A stretch of 64,000 nucleotides of DNA from Arthrinium phaeospermum (taxonomy: Eukaryota; Ascomycota; Sordariomycetes; Amphisphaeriales; Apiosporaceae): the NCBI GenBank assembly GCA_006503535.1, contig QYRS01000001.1:806001-870000 (forward strand), given 5' to 3'. Numbering within the stretch: the stretch's first letter is position 1; every line of letters begins with the position of its first letter. The position numbers were made by a program, and so were the translations under genes. Under the pieces are notes generated by a model, which saw only the letters and a list, made by a program, of their open reading frames with translations, searched no databases and had not been told where the DNA came from. Below are positions 1 through 9,894 of this stretch, piece after piece.

Positions 1-1183
1 TAAAACTGTCAGATATGATACGGTCCGGAAGCTCGCCGTCCCGATCAGCACCGTTGCTAGGGTCTTCAGGAATGCTGGAGAATATCGTCTGGAGGCCATC
101 CAAATCGACGTTGAAGCTGATAGGACCGAACTTCTCTATGATTTCTTGGACAGGGGCAGACGCAGATCGTCGAGTCTCGGATGTGGCAACGGTGCCAGAC
201 TCCTCAAAGTCATCATCCCCTTTGTCATCCGGGCTGGTGGAATCAGCAGTGGAACCATCCGGCTGCTCATTGTTCACTATGGTCTCCCTTGAATCGTCAA
301 AGTTGACCGGGGTAGAAACCGCATCTGTCTTGCGCTCGTCACCAGTACCGGGCTGCGAAGTCTCGCGCGATCTTTCCTTGCTCCGATTTTTAGACGACGT
401 TGGCCTCTGTAGATCCACCGGTTCCTCCGATGCTGCTCTTGCAAGACCGTCGAACTTGTTTACTAGAAGGGCAATCTTTCCCGTTGCTTTTCTTGCGCTC
501 GGCTGCTGTGGCCGTAGCCCGGCGTCCTCATCAATGGAGGTGATAGGCGAATCCTGGCGTTCCGGAGCACGGCCGCTGTCATCAGTAGAAAAGGTCGAAG
601 AGGGCCTGGACGGGATATCGTGAGGTCCAGCGTTGGCGTCGCCCTCGTCTTCTTCGGGCAACTTAGATGAAGATAGTGTTATTGGAGAAGGACTCGACCT
701 TGGAGGAGCATCTTCGGGTTTGAGATTGTGGTTGCCAGTCGGGCCGGCGCTGGGCGGCGGCTGTCTAGGTGTCGCATCGAGCCAGGCCGAATCGGTAGCC
801 CATGGGTCGGGAGAGGGAGGCGGGCGGAAGACGGATGAAGCGCGTGATCGCAAAGGGGGGTTCAGTCCGGGGGAGCCGGGCCAAGAACCAACGCTCTCCT
901 TCTCGAAGATGGAGGAGGTTTTGGACCTCAAATGCGGAGTGCGTAAGGGCGAATCGCGACCGGCCGTGGCCCACGGGGAGGCGTCTAATAGGTCGTGCTC
1001 CGACTTTGCCGCCCAGCCGCTGAAGGTCTCGTCGTCAGCCCATGGCGATGGGCCGGGCGAGTGTGTCAGGCTGGTGCCTCCAAAGAAGGCTTTCGGGGGC
1101 GGGTTGAGGAGAACGTTGTTGGGAGGAGGAGGAGGAGGCGCAGCATCCGTGCTTGCCCACGGCGAGCCCCATGGATCGTCCAT
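1..1183 (-). CDS. Disordered protein with repeated DPW/SPW motifs, 3' part beyond the left edge
   Basis: The minus frame is open from the ATG at 1183 to the window edge (about 394 codons with no stop), so the C-terminus is missing. The N-terminus reads MDDPWGSPWAST, followed by a run of prolines and PPPKAFFGG. The motif [D/S]PW[A/G] recurs: DPWGSPWAS, SPWADDE, SPWATAG and DPWATDS, all in the first 130 residues. The rest is Ser/Pro/Asp-rich and looks disordered, apart from a short ordered-looking stretch (KATGKIALLVNKFDGLA). I do not recognise the family with certainty. DPW motifs in other eukaryotes bind the AP-2 alpha ear, so a vesicle-trafficking accessory role is possible, but that is inference. 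The two plus-strand open frames opposite it (15-623 and 633-1214) are shadows. It is divergent from cfd1, with about 960 bp between the starts. Confidence 0.72.
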   Translation of the reverse strand, partial: MDDPWGSPWASTDAAPPPPPPNNVLLNPPPKAFFGGTSLTHSPGPSPWADDETFSGWAAKSEHDLLDASPWATAGRDSPLRTPHLRSKTSSIFEKESVGSWPGSPGLNPPLRSRASSVFRPPPSPDPWATDSAWLDATPRQPPPSAGPTGNHNLKPEDAPPRSSPSPITLSSSKLPEEDEGDANAGPHDIPSRPSSTFSTDDSGRAPERQDSPITSIDEDAGLRPQQPSARKATGKIALLVNKFDGLARAASEEPVDLQRPTSSKNRSKERSRETSQPGTGDERKTDAVSTPVNFDDSRETIVNNEQPDGSTADSTSPDDKGDDDFEESGTVATSETRRSASAPVQEIIEKFGPISFNVDLDGLQTIFSSIPEDPSNGADRDGELPDRIISDSF

Positions 1184-2143
1184 ATTGGGGAGTGGGAGAC
1201 AATGGTCATGTTGACTCGCGACAACAATCAAAGGTTATCATGAGCCGGAGGTCGTCGCGATCCATCATAAGTGGAAAAGCACACTAATCAAAAGATGACA
1301 ACAGCAAGCATGGTAGGTTAATAAGATAATATGGATTATGTATGGGGGTGGCTCCACGCTGGCAGGCTGCTGGCTTGCATGGCTGGCCTCTCCTGAGCGA
1401 GTGAAACGGGAAACAGACTCGGAACAGAAGTACTCTCCGATATGGGAACCCGATTGCCGTTGTACCTACAGGAGCGAGATCAAAAACAGGAATGCGCAAT
1501 GCTCAGGGGCAGGTACATGTACTTGCCTGCATAATCGCACCCATGTTGCCCTGGCCGAGGATGCCGGGGGGCGGGTGGAGTACGCTTACTTCAGCCCAGG
1601 CACCCAGATTTTGCATAAATGTGCAGCACAGTGCTGGCCGTTGCTGGCGTCTGCTGTGTGGCTAGTGAGGTACTTGGGCTTCCGTGATCCATGGCTAAGA
1701 CTTGGCCGATAAGCATGGGCCTCTTTCGCATTCGATCTCACATTGCATCATTTCTCTCTCAGGGCCGGTAGTGGGGGGTTATCTCGAATATGGAGGGGCA
1801 GAAGCTTTTATCGAGACAGTGACTTTTTGTACTCCGAAGCTGCTGATAAATGCAGAATCTCGTCGCCGATTATCGCTGGCTTTGCGCATATGATTAGAAG
1901 GGATTTTCATGACTCCAGGATCCCTGCTTGGTGTATTACGCTCCTATCATACCTAGGAAATAACAAAACTCGGGTTTGGAGCCATTCGGAAATATTGTGG
2001 TTATTCATGGTCATTTCAGTGTCGTCCTAGTCAATAAATTTCCGTCATTCGTGGTTACATATTCAAGGCTATTCCAGTGTCATCCTGATCAATAAACATC
2101 CCAACACAACCTACCATAAGATCTTCCAGGCCACGACGATACA
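1184..2143. other. Divergent intergenic region, DPW gene / cfd1
   Basis: No convincing gene is seen. The open frames here are short and have no recognisable composition. The region must carry the promoters of the two divergent genes. An imperfect direct repeat with a 60-bp period lies at 2011-2040 and 2071-2100 (shared core CAGTGTCRTCCTRRTCAATAAA), just upstream of the cfd1 ATG. Confidence 0.5.
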
Positions 2144-3117
2144 ATGTCTTTATCTAAGGTCAAACATGTTATTCTCGTACGTATTAAATTACATTCAATT
2201 GAAGATATTGGATCTCGACTAATCCCAGTCCGATGCAGGTCTTGTCTGGCAAAGGCGGCGTTGGCAAGTCGTCCGTCACTACGCAACTTGCCCTCTCCCT
2301 CTCCCTCGCCGGCCACTCGGTCGGTGTCCTCGACGTCGACTTGACCGGACCTTCGATGCCGCGCATGTTCAATATTGAAGAAGCAAAAGTTACACAAGCC
2401 CCCGGCGGCTGGCTACCGGTTACGGTCCACGAAGCGAACCCCGAGGCGGGCGTTGGCGAACTACGATGTATGAGCCTGGGCTTCCTCCTCAAGGGCCGCG
2501 GCGATGCCGTGGTCTGGCGCGGCCCCAAGAAAACGGCCATGGTCCGCCAGTTTTTAACCGACGTGCTCTGGGGCGACCTGGACTACCTGCTGATCGATAC
2601 GCCGCCTGGGACTTCGGACGAACACATCTCTCTAGCTGAAACCCTCCTGAAGGATGCGCGCCCCGGCCAGATCGCGGGCGCTGTGGTGGTTACCACGCCC
2701 CAGGCGGTAGCGACGGCGGACGTACGAAAAGAACTTAACTTTTGCTCCAAGACGAGCATTCCCATCATTGGCGTGATCGAGAACATGGCTGGTTTCGTTT
2801 GCCCCAACTGCGCCGAGTGCACCAACATCTTTAGCAAAGGCGGTGGTGAAGTTATGGCCCAGGAATTCAGCGTGCGCTTCCTGGGTGCTGTGCCCATCGA
2901 TCCACAATTTGTCATGTTGGTCGAGTCTGGAGCACGACCAGTCTACCCCGCGGGAACCATGGTGAACGGGAAGGACGTGTCGGGGTCGACGGAGCAGGCC
3001 GCTCAAACAACGACGGCAAGCAGGGTCGCAGCTTTGCTGGCAGACAAGTATCGGGGCTGCTCACTAGAGCCCCTATTCAATCAAATCACGCGGGATATTG
3101 TGACAGCCATCGGATGA
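2144..3117 (+). CDS. cfd1: Cytosolic Fe-S cluster assembly factor CFD1 (NUBP2-type P-loop ATPase)
   Basis: There are two exons, 2144-2176 and 2239-3117, giving 303 aa. Exon 1 is only 11 codons ([11 protein letters not shown]); the 62-nt intron has a GTACGT donor and ends GATGCAG. Joining restores the deviant Walker A loop [10 protein letters not shown] at residues 13-22, which is how the start was chosen. An ATG at 2233 lies inside the intron and is not the start. Near the C-terminus CPNCAEC (Cys199, Cys202, Cys205) is the CPxC motif that coordinates the bridging Fe-S cluster. In yeast and human this ATPase pairs with NBP35/NUBP1 as the scaffold on which cytosolic and nuclear 4Fe-4S clusters are assembled. 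DVDLTGPS and [11 protein letters not shown] are the other expected nucleotide-binding motifs. Length fits the family. Confidence 0.95.
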
Positions 3118-4422
3118 AGCCAAGCCGAGCCAAGCCTTGGGTTTCAACACCAAAATGCGGCGACACTTGCAGGATATTCATCACCAAGACACGACAATAG
3201 ATGTTTGTGAGAGCGTGTGCTGCAACCCTGGAGTCAACTCTATCTGACATGGCCTTACATGAGGTTTTGGCGAGATGATGATCATCAAGAGGCAGTCAGT
3301 CTAGGCCTCTAGAGGCCGAGGTCTATTGTTGCCGTGGTGCAGCCATTACCGAGAAGAGCTCGGGGATATCCCAACCAATACGTAGTACATAACGGGTGCG
3401 CGCAATGGTTGGAAGTAGCTTGGCAGCTCACTCTCTACCCGTCCTCTGGTTGGTGCCCAAGCTCCACTAGCGGATGTTGTAAGCTGGTATGGATGCACAC
3501 TCGGTAAGAAACTATGCCAGCAGGCAAGTCGTCTTCGAGTAGGTAGTGGTGGTTTAATCTAGATACTGCGAGTACGAATATACCAACTCCAAAAAAGATA
3601 AGGCCGACGGAAAACAACCTTGGCTGATGGCTGTCAGCCCAAGATACCCAAAACTGTGATGGTTGCCAAGGGAGGGGAGATCCGCTGGGTTTGTTTACCC
3701 ATTCGTACCTTACAGAGAGAGAAAGCTGCGAGAGCTATCGTCGATTCGCTTAGAGGAAAACACACAAAAAATACCGTGGCCCCACCTTAAATCTGCAAAG
3801 TGACATGACCTCACGCCTCAGAGGCTTGCTGCAGGATAGGATCAGAGAGGGAAAGGCGTCCCGCAGTGCCATGGGAGAGTACAATAGTAGGTAACAGAGT
3901 GACCTGCAAGGAAATGCAAAAAAAGGTGCCTGAAGTGCAACCCACACGCACTAGGCGTTGCTGCGCACATGCATTCAACCATCCACACCCACCACCAAAA
4001 GCTGATTCACTGCTTTTGATTCGATTCGGCCAGGCACAAAATTCTGCCATAGTCACGGTCCTGATTCAAGAAAAATCTCTCGCTCCCCCGACCTAACTTT
4101 GATCGACTCTTTGCCGACTCAACCACTGCCCACTGCTCCAGCGCAGATTTGAGATACAAATTATTTCCGTGCAGACGGAACCAAAGAAACTCTGCCCGTT
4201 TGGTTTTCAACCATTCACCTCTCTCCGCTACTGCTGTCGCATTGCCTTGCCCAAACTCTATCCTCAGCAAGACCCTTCAACTTTTTTTGTGTCTCTCTCC
4301 TCCTTCGGACGAGACGGACCCTGAACCCTTACTGCGACGACACGATACGCCAGCCGACTCTCGTGAAGACCACGTCTGGTTTCCAAACGCTTGCTACATC
4401 TTGTGACGGATCTGGACCGTCC
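3118..4422. other. Intergenic region upstream of the AdoMet decarboxylase gene
   Basis: I see no supportable gene. Open frames on both strands are short and lack family features. The part beyond about 4100 becomes pyrimidine-rich on the plus strand and probably belongs to the promoter and long 5' leader of the decarboxylase gene at 5174. Confidence 0.45.
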
Positions 4423-4458
4423 ATGTTTCTCACGCAACACTCGAGCAGCTTGATCTAA
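4423..4458 (+). promoter_or_regulatory. Candidate uORF 1 in the AdoMet decarboxylase leader
   Basis: An 11-codon reading frame (MFLTQHSSSLI, stop TAA at 4456-4458) lies about 715 nt before the main ATG in a pyrimidine-rich leader. Polyamine-responsive uORFs are established for AdoMet decarboxylase genes of animals and plants. Whether this one is transcribed or translated cannot be seen here. Confidence 0.35.
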
Positions 4459-4540
4459 ACGATCCGAAACGACTTCTCTGACTTTGCGAATCAGGCGCAT
4501 TGTCCTGCCGTCGTCGTAATCCCATCCCATCAGTTCTTCC

Positions 4541-4655
4541 ATGAACCCGGCAGACCTGCTACGCTTCCTCTCCAAGCCCGCAAAGTACGTGAAAGATAAA
4601 TAAGCGCCATGGCATCCCGACTATTTACTAACACTCGACACATAGGCCCCGATAA
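4541..4655 (+). promoter_or_regulatory. Candidate spliced uORF 2 and 5'-UTR intron of the AdoMet decarboxylase gene
   Basis: The ATG at 4541 opens MNPADLLRFLSKPA. A textbook intron follows (4585-4645: GTACGT donor, TACTAAC branch sequence near 4626-4632, ACATAG acceptor). Splicing gives the 17-residue peptide MNPADLLRFLSKPAKPR with stop at 4653-4655; unspliced, the frame ends at 4601-4603. Removing the intron also removes the ATG at 4609, so no further ATG appears between this uORF and the start at 5174. Intron quality is good. A regulatory role is inferred by analogy with other AdoMet decarboxylase leaders. Confidence 0.5.
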
Positions 4656-5173
4656 CCCCAGTTTTCACCGTCACTTCTTCACACCTCTCCGGTTTTTCTT
4701 ACCAAACAACTACTACCCACCCCGACCACACCAATCTTTGCAGATACCCTCGTCTGCCAGGCCCGATACTCCACCACAGGTATCGGTTTCTTGCACGAGC
4801 GAGGCTTGGATATCAACGAGTCACAATTCCTTCATCACAGGTCTTCCTCCTTCCGCCGCGCGGCCGCCCTCCTTAACGTCCCTCCGTGAGACGTTATAAA
4901 GCTACATACTTGCATTGCTGCTGGCGTAGCCAGCCTCTGATCCCCTCCCACCCACCTGTGGGCCTACTCTCTCAGACGAACACCGCAAGGTTCGTTTGGG
5001 TGGCAGTCAGTGCTCCGCGGTCGCTGCAGTACCCGCCGCCAACCCCGTCCAATCCATCATCGGCCCGGCTCGATCGATCGATCCTCACCGTAGGACCGTC
5101 CTAATTCGGGAGAAAGAAAAAAATACAGGAGTTGTGTCTGGTTATTTACGACTTGCACAGTCGCAGTACGGAG

Positions 5174-6727
5174 ATGGTCGACCTTGACGTACCCACCAAC
5201 CAAATCATCTCGCCGTCTGAGGATACGCCTCAGTTGACGATCAATCATGAAGTCGCGGCAGATTTAGACTCGTCCAACGCCTTCGAGGGGCCCGAAAAGC
5301 TTCTCGAAGTCTGGTTCGCGCCTAGTGCGGACGCTCTTCCCCATGGAGTCAAGCCGGACGGCCTGAAGGCCGTGGCGTCCGACATCTGGGTCCCGATGCT
5401 GGACGAAGTCCACTGCAAGGTCCTCTCCACCATCAAGTCGGAGCATATTGATGCCTACCTGCTCTCCGAATCCAGCATGTTTGTCTTCCCTCACAAGCTG
5501 ATTCTGAAGACTTGCGGCACCACCACACTGCTCCGAGGCTTGCACAGCCTTCTTCGCATTGCCGCTGTCGAGGCTGGCTTCCCATTCCACAATGTGAAGA
5601 GCGTCGAGGACGAACACGTTGCGGCCACCCCGTACCGAGTGTTCTACAGCCGCAAGAACTTCCTCTACCCCGAGAAGCAACCGAGCCCCCACCGGAGCTG
5701 GAAGCAGGAGGTCGATTTCCTCGACGAGACATTCGAGCACGGTAGCGCGTACATGGTGGGAAAGATGAACGGGGACCACTGGTACCTCTACATCACCTCT
5801 CCGCAGACCAACTCGCCGCCTCGTACTCCCGACGGCGATCAGGAACCGCCTTTCCTGCCCAGCGGCTGGAAGATTCCTACTGGGTTGGCCACGGCCTTCA
5901 ATGGCGCTCCTGAGAGTAACGACGAGACCCTCGAGATCTTGATGACTGATCTCGATCCTGAGAATGCAAAGCAATTCTACTTGGATCGCGTGAGTGCGGT
6001 CGCGCGCGCCGAGTGTCCTAAGCAGGTTCGGGAGGCACAGCAGGTTGCCGAGGAGAGTCTGGGTGACTTGTCCGCTAGCGTAGATACGCTGAAGACGACC
6101 AGCACGGCCGTCAGTCACACAGATGAGACATTCGATGCCGCTAGCATGGACAGCAACTCGGACGGGAACGGTACCCACACCCCCATGTCTGAGCTGGCTG
6201 AGATCAACCAAGCTACCGAGGGTCACGTGCTTGGCACCGTTGTCTCGGATGCTTGCGGGCTTTCCGGAGTCTATCCGAAGGACAAGTACCCGGACGCTCG
6301 CATCGATGCCTACATGTTTGATCCATGTGGCTTCTCTGCCAACGGAGTCATCCCCTCCCCTCACGCCGCCGAGGATGGCGAGAAGTCCACCCACTACTTC
6401 ACTGTTCACGTAACCCCTGAGCCCCAGTGCTCGTACGCTTCTTTCGAGACCAACGTCCCTGGGGGACAAAAGGGCCGAGAGACGTCCGAGGTCATTGAAC
6501 ATGTGGTGGAGATCTTCAAGCCCGGCCATTTCAGTGTTACGCTGTTTGAGGCAAAGGGAGACGATGTAGCCAGAGGTGTTGCTCGCAACAAGCGTCTTGA
6601 GAAGATCCGAGGCTACCGTCGCATTGACAGAATTGTCCATGACTTCGAGGACTACGACCTGGTTTTCCGCTACTACGAGCGCGAGGACTGGGTTGGCGGA
6701 TCGGGGCTCCGGGTTGGAGAGGAGTAA
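5174..6727 (+). CDS. spe2: S-adenosylmethionine decarboxylase proenzyme
   Basis: A single exon encodes 517 aa. The enzyme makes decarboxylated AdoMet, the aminopropyl donor for spermidine synthesis. The proenzyme cleaves itself: the cleavage motif LSESSMFV is present, with the Glu99-Ser100 bond the expected site and Ser100 becoming the pyruvoyl group. FEGPEKLLEVWF (Glu38, Glu41) and KTCGTT (Cys114) match the catalytic residues of the human enzyme, and HVTPEPQCSYASFET contains the conserved processing histidine. The first ATG in frame is 5174; the frame is open upstream to about 5132 but without an ATG. The protein is longer than the human enzyme (334 aa) because of extra segments, including an acidic Ser/Thr-rich stretch around residues 290-350, as is usual for fungi. 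The long uORF-containing leader suggests translational control by polyamines. The 491-codon antisense open frame is a shadow. Confidence 0.96.
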   Translation: MVDLDVPTNQIISPSEDTPQLTINHEVAADLDSSNAFEGPEKLLEVWFAPSADALPHGVKPDGLKAVASDIWVPMLDEVHCKVLSTIKSEHIDAYLLSESSMFVFPHKLILKTCGTTTLLRGLHSLLRIAAVEAGFPFHNVKSVEDEHVAATPYRVFYSRKNFLYPEKQPSPHRSWKQEVDFLDETFEHGSAYMVGKMNGDHWYLYITSPQTNSPPRTPDGDQEPPFLPSGWKIPTGLATAFNGAPESNDETLEILMTDLDPENAKQFYLDRVSAVARAECPKQVREAQQVAEESLGDLSASVDTLKTTSTAVSHTDETFDAASMDSNSDGNGTHTPMSELAEINQATEGHVLGTVVSDACGLSGVYPKDKYPDARIDAYMFDPCGFSANGVIPSPHAAEDGEKSTHYFTVHVTPEPQCSYASFETNVPGGQKGRETSEVIEHVVEIFKPGHFSVTLFEAKGDDVARGVARNKRLEKIRGYRRIDRIVHDFEDYDLVFRYYEREDWVGGSGLRVGEE

Positions 6728-7767
6728 GCCTGGTGCCACTGACAGCTATCTGTCAGAAACATCATGATTTCACGCGCCTGCTTGACAGCGTTACCATCTC
6801 TTTTCTGCGGAATTGGCTTCCCATTTGCTCATCGTTACGAACCTCCAATCATTGGGTTCCCGATCTTGATCTTGCACGCGGCACGCGACACTACGATATT
6901 GCTCATGACTGTTTGATTCGTTCCTTTCAGCTATATATCTAGCTCTATCTAAATGGCATATCTTAATCAACCCAACTTCCTTCTTGCTCCAATCTTGTGA
7001 TGGCCATGTCTTGCTCCAGCTTCGTCGGGTCTATTGCAAACACGGCCACATGTATTTGTGATGTTGTAGTTAGACAATCAGCTAAAGATGCGAGACATGC
7101 CCGAAGACTTGAGCAGGGCATCCTATGACATCATATGAGTGTGTTGGATGCCAGTCATGAATTAGGGGCTATAGGGATTGAGTTTGGCGACCTTGCCAAC
7201 GCTGGTGCTGGGGCAGTCTTGTTAACAAGGATCAGCCAGCTTTGTATGTCTTAGTCTTCACAGCCGCAATATCACCGAGGAGGTTTTTTCCCCATCAATC
7301 TATCTTAGGCCAGCGATAGCCGAGAGAATAATGTAACATGGGCTCGCCTACGAGCCTACATTTAAGATTGGGTCGCTACAACCACAACGACTACTGCTTT
7401 CGGGTAGCACGATATACTATCACCAAATTCAATGAAACATCGTGGCTTTTTTTCCCTTTATATCACTTGACCTTGCCAAGGTGCGGTGCCCCCTGAGCTG
7501 AAAAGATCGAGACATTCTGCGATATTGCAGCTTTATTCTATTGATCGTTCAATCTATCATCACGGTGGCCGACGATCTCTCTCGAGTTCGCTACGCTGAG
7601 AGTTGTGAAGAGCTGGAAGGAGGTAACCAACCGACTGACTACATAATGAGGGCCTACGGACAGAGGCATCGTGTGGAAGAGAGAGTCTTCAGGCCCCCTT
7701 TTCATCATCATCATTCAAACACCATTCATACTTTTTCCCGGCCTCTGCTTATCCATATAAGCTCACA
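6728..7767. other. Intergenic region
   Basis: No supportable gene. It should contain the 3' UTR of the decarboxylase and the promoter of the secreted-protein gene. The sequence CCATATAAGC, about 15 bp before the ATG at 7768, is TATA-like but too close to the start to act as a normal TATA box. Confidence 0.4.
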
Positions 7768-8580
7768 ATGAAGCTCACTCCCGTCATCGCCAAGTCTCTG
7801 GCGCCCGCTACTATCCTTCTGCTGTCCAGCCCCAACCTCGGAGCTGCCGCCATGGCGATGGCGAAGAAGGACGGCCTGGTTCGCGATAGAGCTTTTGGTA
7901 GATTTGGCATTCCCCTTGTGGAGATCGTCCAGCTGTGTCCCAACCCCGACTTTCAGGCTATCGACGACACCGTTCCCTGCCTCAACTACACCGACCCTGC
8001 CACGCCCAAGGGCTACGGGCAGAGAGACACCTGTAGTAAGTTTGGGTTATCTTGAAAAGCCAAGACTTGCCATCTCCTCGATGTGTACTAATACAGGGGG
8101 CGGGATTGAGTAGTCAGCCTGGAGGGTTCTCCCTTGCACGTCGGATCGCCCCAGGGGGTCTCGTCGGTCCAGATCTATGGTGATTTGAACTGCACGCTGT
8201 ACAAGTATGTGCCTCTTTTCATCTCTTCCAATTCCCAGCGCCATCCTCAGAACGCTCCACGCCCAGCCTGAAAGCAGTACCTCGGAAGAAGAAGGATATG
8301 CAACACTGCAGCCATGAAGACCGCGCAGGCGTTAGCTACTACGTGCCTATACTAGTAACTAACCTGCAACTCTTCCCCCTACAGAACCAACGACTGCGAG
8401 CCCGACGAGCCCTCCAACGGCCATGTCATCGCCAGCACGGGCGAGAGCCGTCTGTCCGGGGGCGACGGGCCGAATGACCCTAATGCCATCGACGACAAGA
8501 CGGTGGCTTTCAGGTGCAGAGTGCCTGGGGGGTCGCCGAACTGGAAGTACGGGCATCCTCCTGGCGCGTTCTCGGCATAG
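7768..8580 (+). CDS. Small secreted cysteine-containing protein
   Basis: There are three exons: 7768-8035, 8114-8204 and 8385-8580, giving 184 aa. Intron 1 (78 nt) has a GTAAGT donor and a GTACTAATAC branch region and ends at GAGTAG; a nearer AATACAG acceptor would hit a stop. Intron 2 (180 nt) has GTATGT and CCCTACAG. The N-terminus has a basic start and a hydrophobic stretch (SLAPATILLLSS) followed by AAA, consistent with a signal peptide cut near residue 28. Six cysteines remain in the mature part (QLC, VPC, DTC, LNC, NDC, FRC), enough for three disulfides, plus two N-glycosylation sequons (NYT, NCT). I do not recognise the family; secretion is inferred. It could be an effector-like or cell-wall protein. 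Confidence 0.72.
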
Positions 8581-9081
8581 TGGCGCCAGGAGTCCGACAC
8601 CACTCAGTCGCATGTCCTACATACGAGAGTGTGTCAGCTACCTTGGTCTTGCGGCGGAGGAGGCAGTAGAAGGTTGTCATCATTTTGTGGAGGAAGGGGA
8701 TTCCAGACTTGTGTAAAGATACAGAGTAAATCGAGTGGATTCATAGTGTTATTGTACTTGTTAACTGGGAATTGAAATTGATTGCGACAGAGAAGTCATT
8801 GACGTGATTCGCTAACGGGTATGGCTTGGTCTGGAAACTCCTGAAGTGCTGAACAATGATGACTCAATCATTATGATGTACTTTTCAGATCTGGTCAGAG
8901 TTCCGTTGATAAGTGTCTCATGCCACGCTGGTAATACACGCCCCAGAAAATCAATCGCTCAATACGATGTGTTATCCTTGACTTCATGCATCTGGCTGAT
9001 CCGATTAAACCACCACACCTGAAGATTTGAGGTGGGCATCCCTTGCAAAGCAAGAAGGTCACCCAGTAATAACCATTGTGC
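8581..9081. other. Convergent intergenic region
   Basis: This lies between two convergent genes, the secreted protein (+) and CutC (-). I see nothing beyond presumed 3' UTR sequence. Confidence 0.4.
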
Positions 9082-9894
9082 CTATTTGATCTCTCCTAGG
9101 ATCTTCTGGACTTCAGCCACATCCACTTCGTCTTTTCCTCCCGTCAGACAAGAAGAATGTACCCAATATCCTCGCCCGTCTGCCTGGCGGTCCATGCCGA
9201 GCTGTGAGCACAACTCCCCGACGTTGCCGCTTCTTACGCCACCGCCCGCGATGATCTCGATGGAATCGCCAACTTTTGCAATGATCTTCCCCAGTGTCTC
9301 GCTGTTTTGAATCGCATTACCAGGCCCACCCGATGTCAGAATGCCATCGACGTCCATCTGAATGAGCAACGCCAGTGCCTTCTCCCATTCCGCCACTCCT
9401 CCCGTAGCTTCCTCGTCGGCAGAATCTGGGTTATCGCAGCCCACAATTTCGTCAAATGCGCGATGGAAGACGGTCTTGTAAGGTCTCGAGGCGGCAACTA
9501 GCCTCTGTACAGTCCTGGTCTGCAGAGCAACCTTTCCACCATCCTCTGCCTCTGTCTCGGTCAGAGCCCCAAACACGAAGCCGTCGCCCCTCTCAACGCG
9601 AATCATGCCCGAAGCTTTAAACGCCTCGATGGCCCGCACCATCCCATCGATCTCGGCCTCCGAGTACAAGAAGTCGCGTTGTCCCTCTTCCCCTGCCGGA
9701 GGACCGCGCGGCCGAATCATGACGCGCACAGGAACCTGCACATCTCTGAGCCTTGCCAGGTCTTCGATACTGGGCGTCAGACCGCCGGCCGGGTAGGACC
9801 CTGCGGCGTTGAGCTCGATGCGGGTTGCACCGGCTGCGATGGCGGGGAACGCGGAGGCGGGGCCGAAGATGGGGATTTCGAGGTGTGTCGGCAT
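9082..9894 (-). CDS. cutC: CutC-family protein (copper homeostasis, TIM-barrel)
   Basis: A single exon encodes 270 aa, starting at the ATG at 9894 (MPTHLEIPIFGP). The sequence matches the CutC family: RIELNAAGSYPAGGLTPS near the N-terminus, VRVMIRPRG after the second strand, KTVFHRAFDE in the middle, then DGILTSGGPGNA and IIAGGGVRSGNV near the C-terminus, the last being the phosphate-binding-like loop typical of this barrel. Bacterial and human members have been linked to copper tolerance, but the biochemical activity is not settled. Length agrees with the family (about 250 aa). A short acidic insert (TETEAEDGG) sits in the middle. Confidence 0.92.
   Translation of the reverse strand: MPTHLEIPIFGPASAFPAIAAGATRIELNAAGSYPAGGLTPSIEDLARLRDVQVPVRVMIRPRGPPAGEEGQRDFLYSEAEIDGMVRAIEAFKASGMIRVERGDGFVFGALTETEAEDGGKVALQTRTVQRLVAASRPYKTVFHRAFDEIVGCDNPDSADEEATGGVAEWEKALALLIQMDVDGILTSGGPGNAIQNSETLGKIIAKVGDSIEIIAGGGVRSGNVGELCSQLGMDRQADGRGYWVHSSCLTGGKDEVDVAEVQKILGEIK

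Noticed and set aside
15..1214. Two long plus-strand open frames (202 and 193 codons)
   Set aside because: They lie opposite the minus-strand DPW protein, which is continuously open, begins with an ATG and has repeated motifs. The plus frames have no family features.
5264..6739. 491-codon antisense frame across AdoMet decarboxylase
   Set aside because: Shadow of codon bias. The sense strand carries the complete catalytic motifs.
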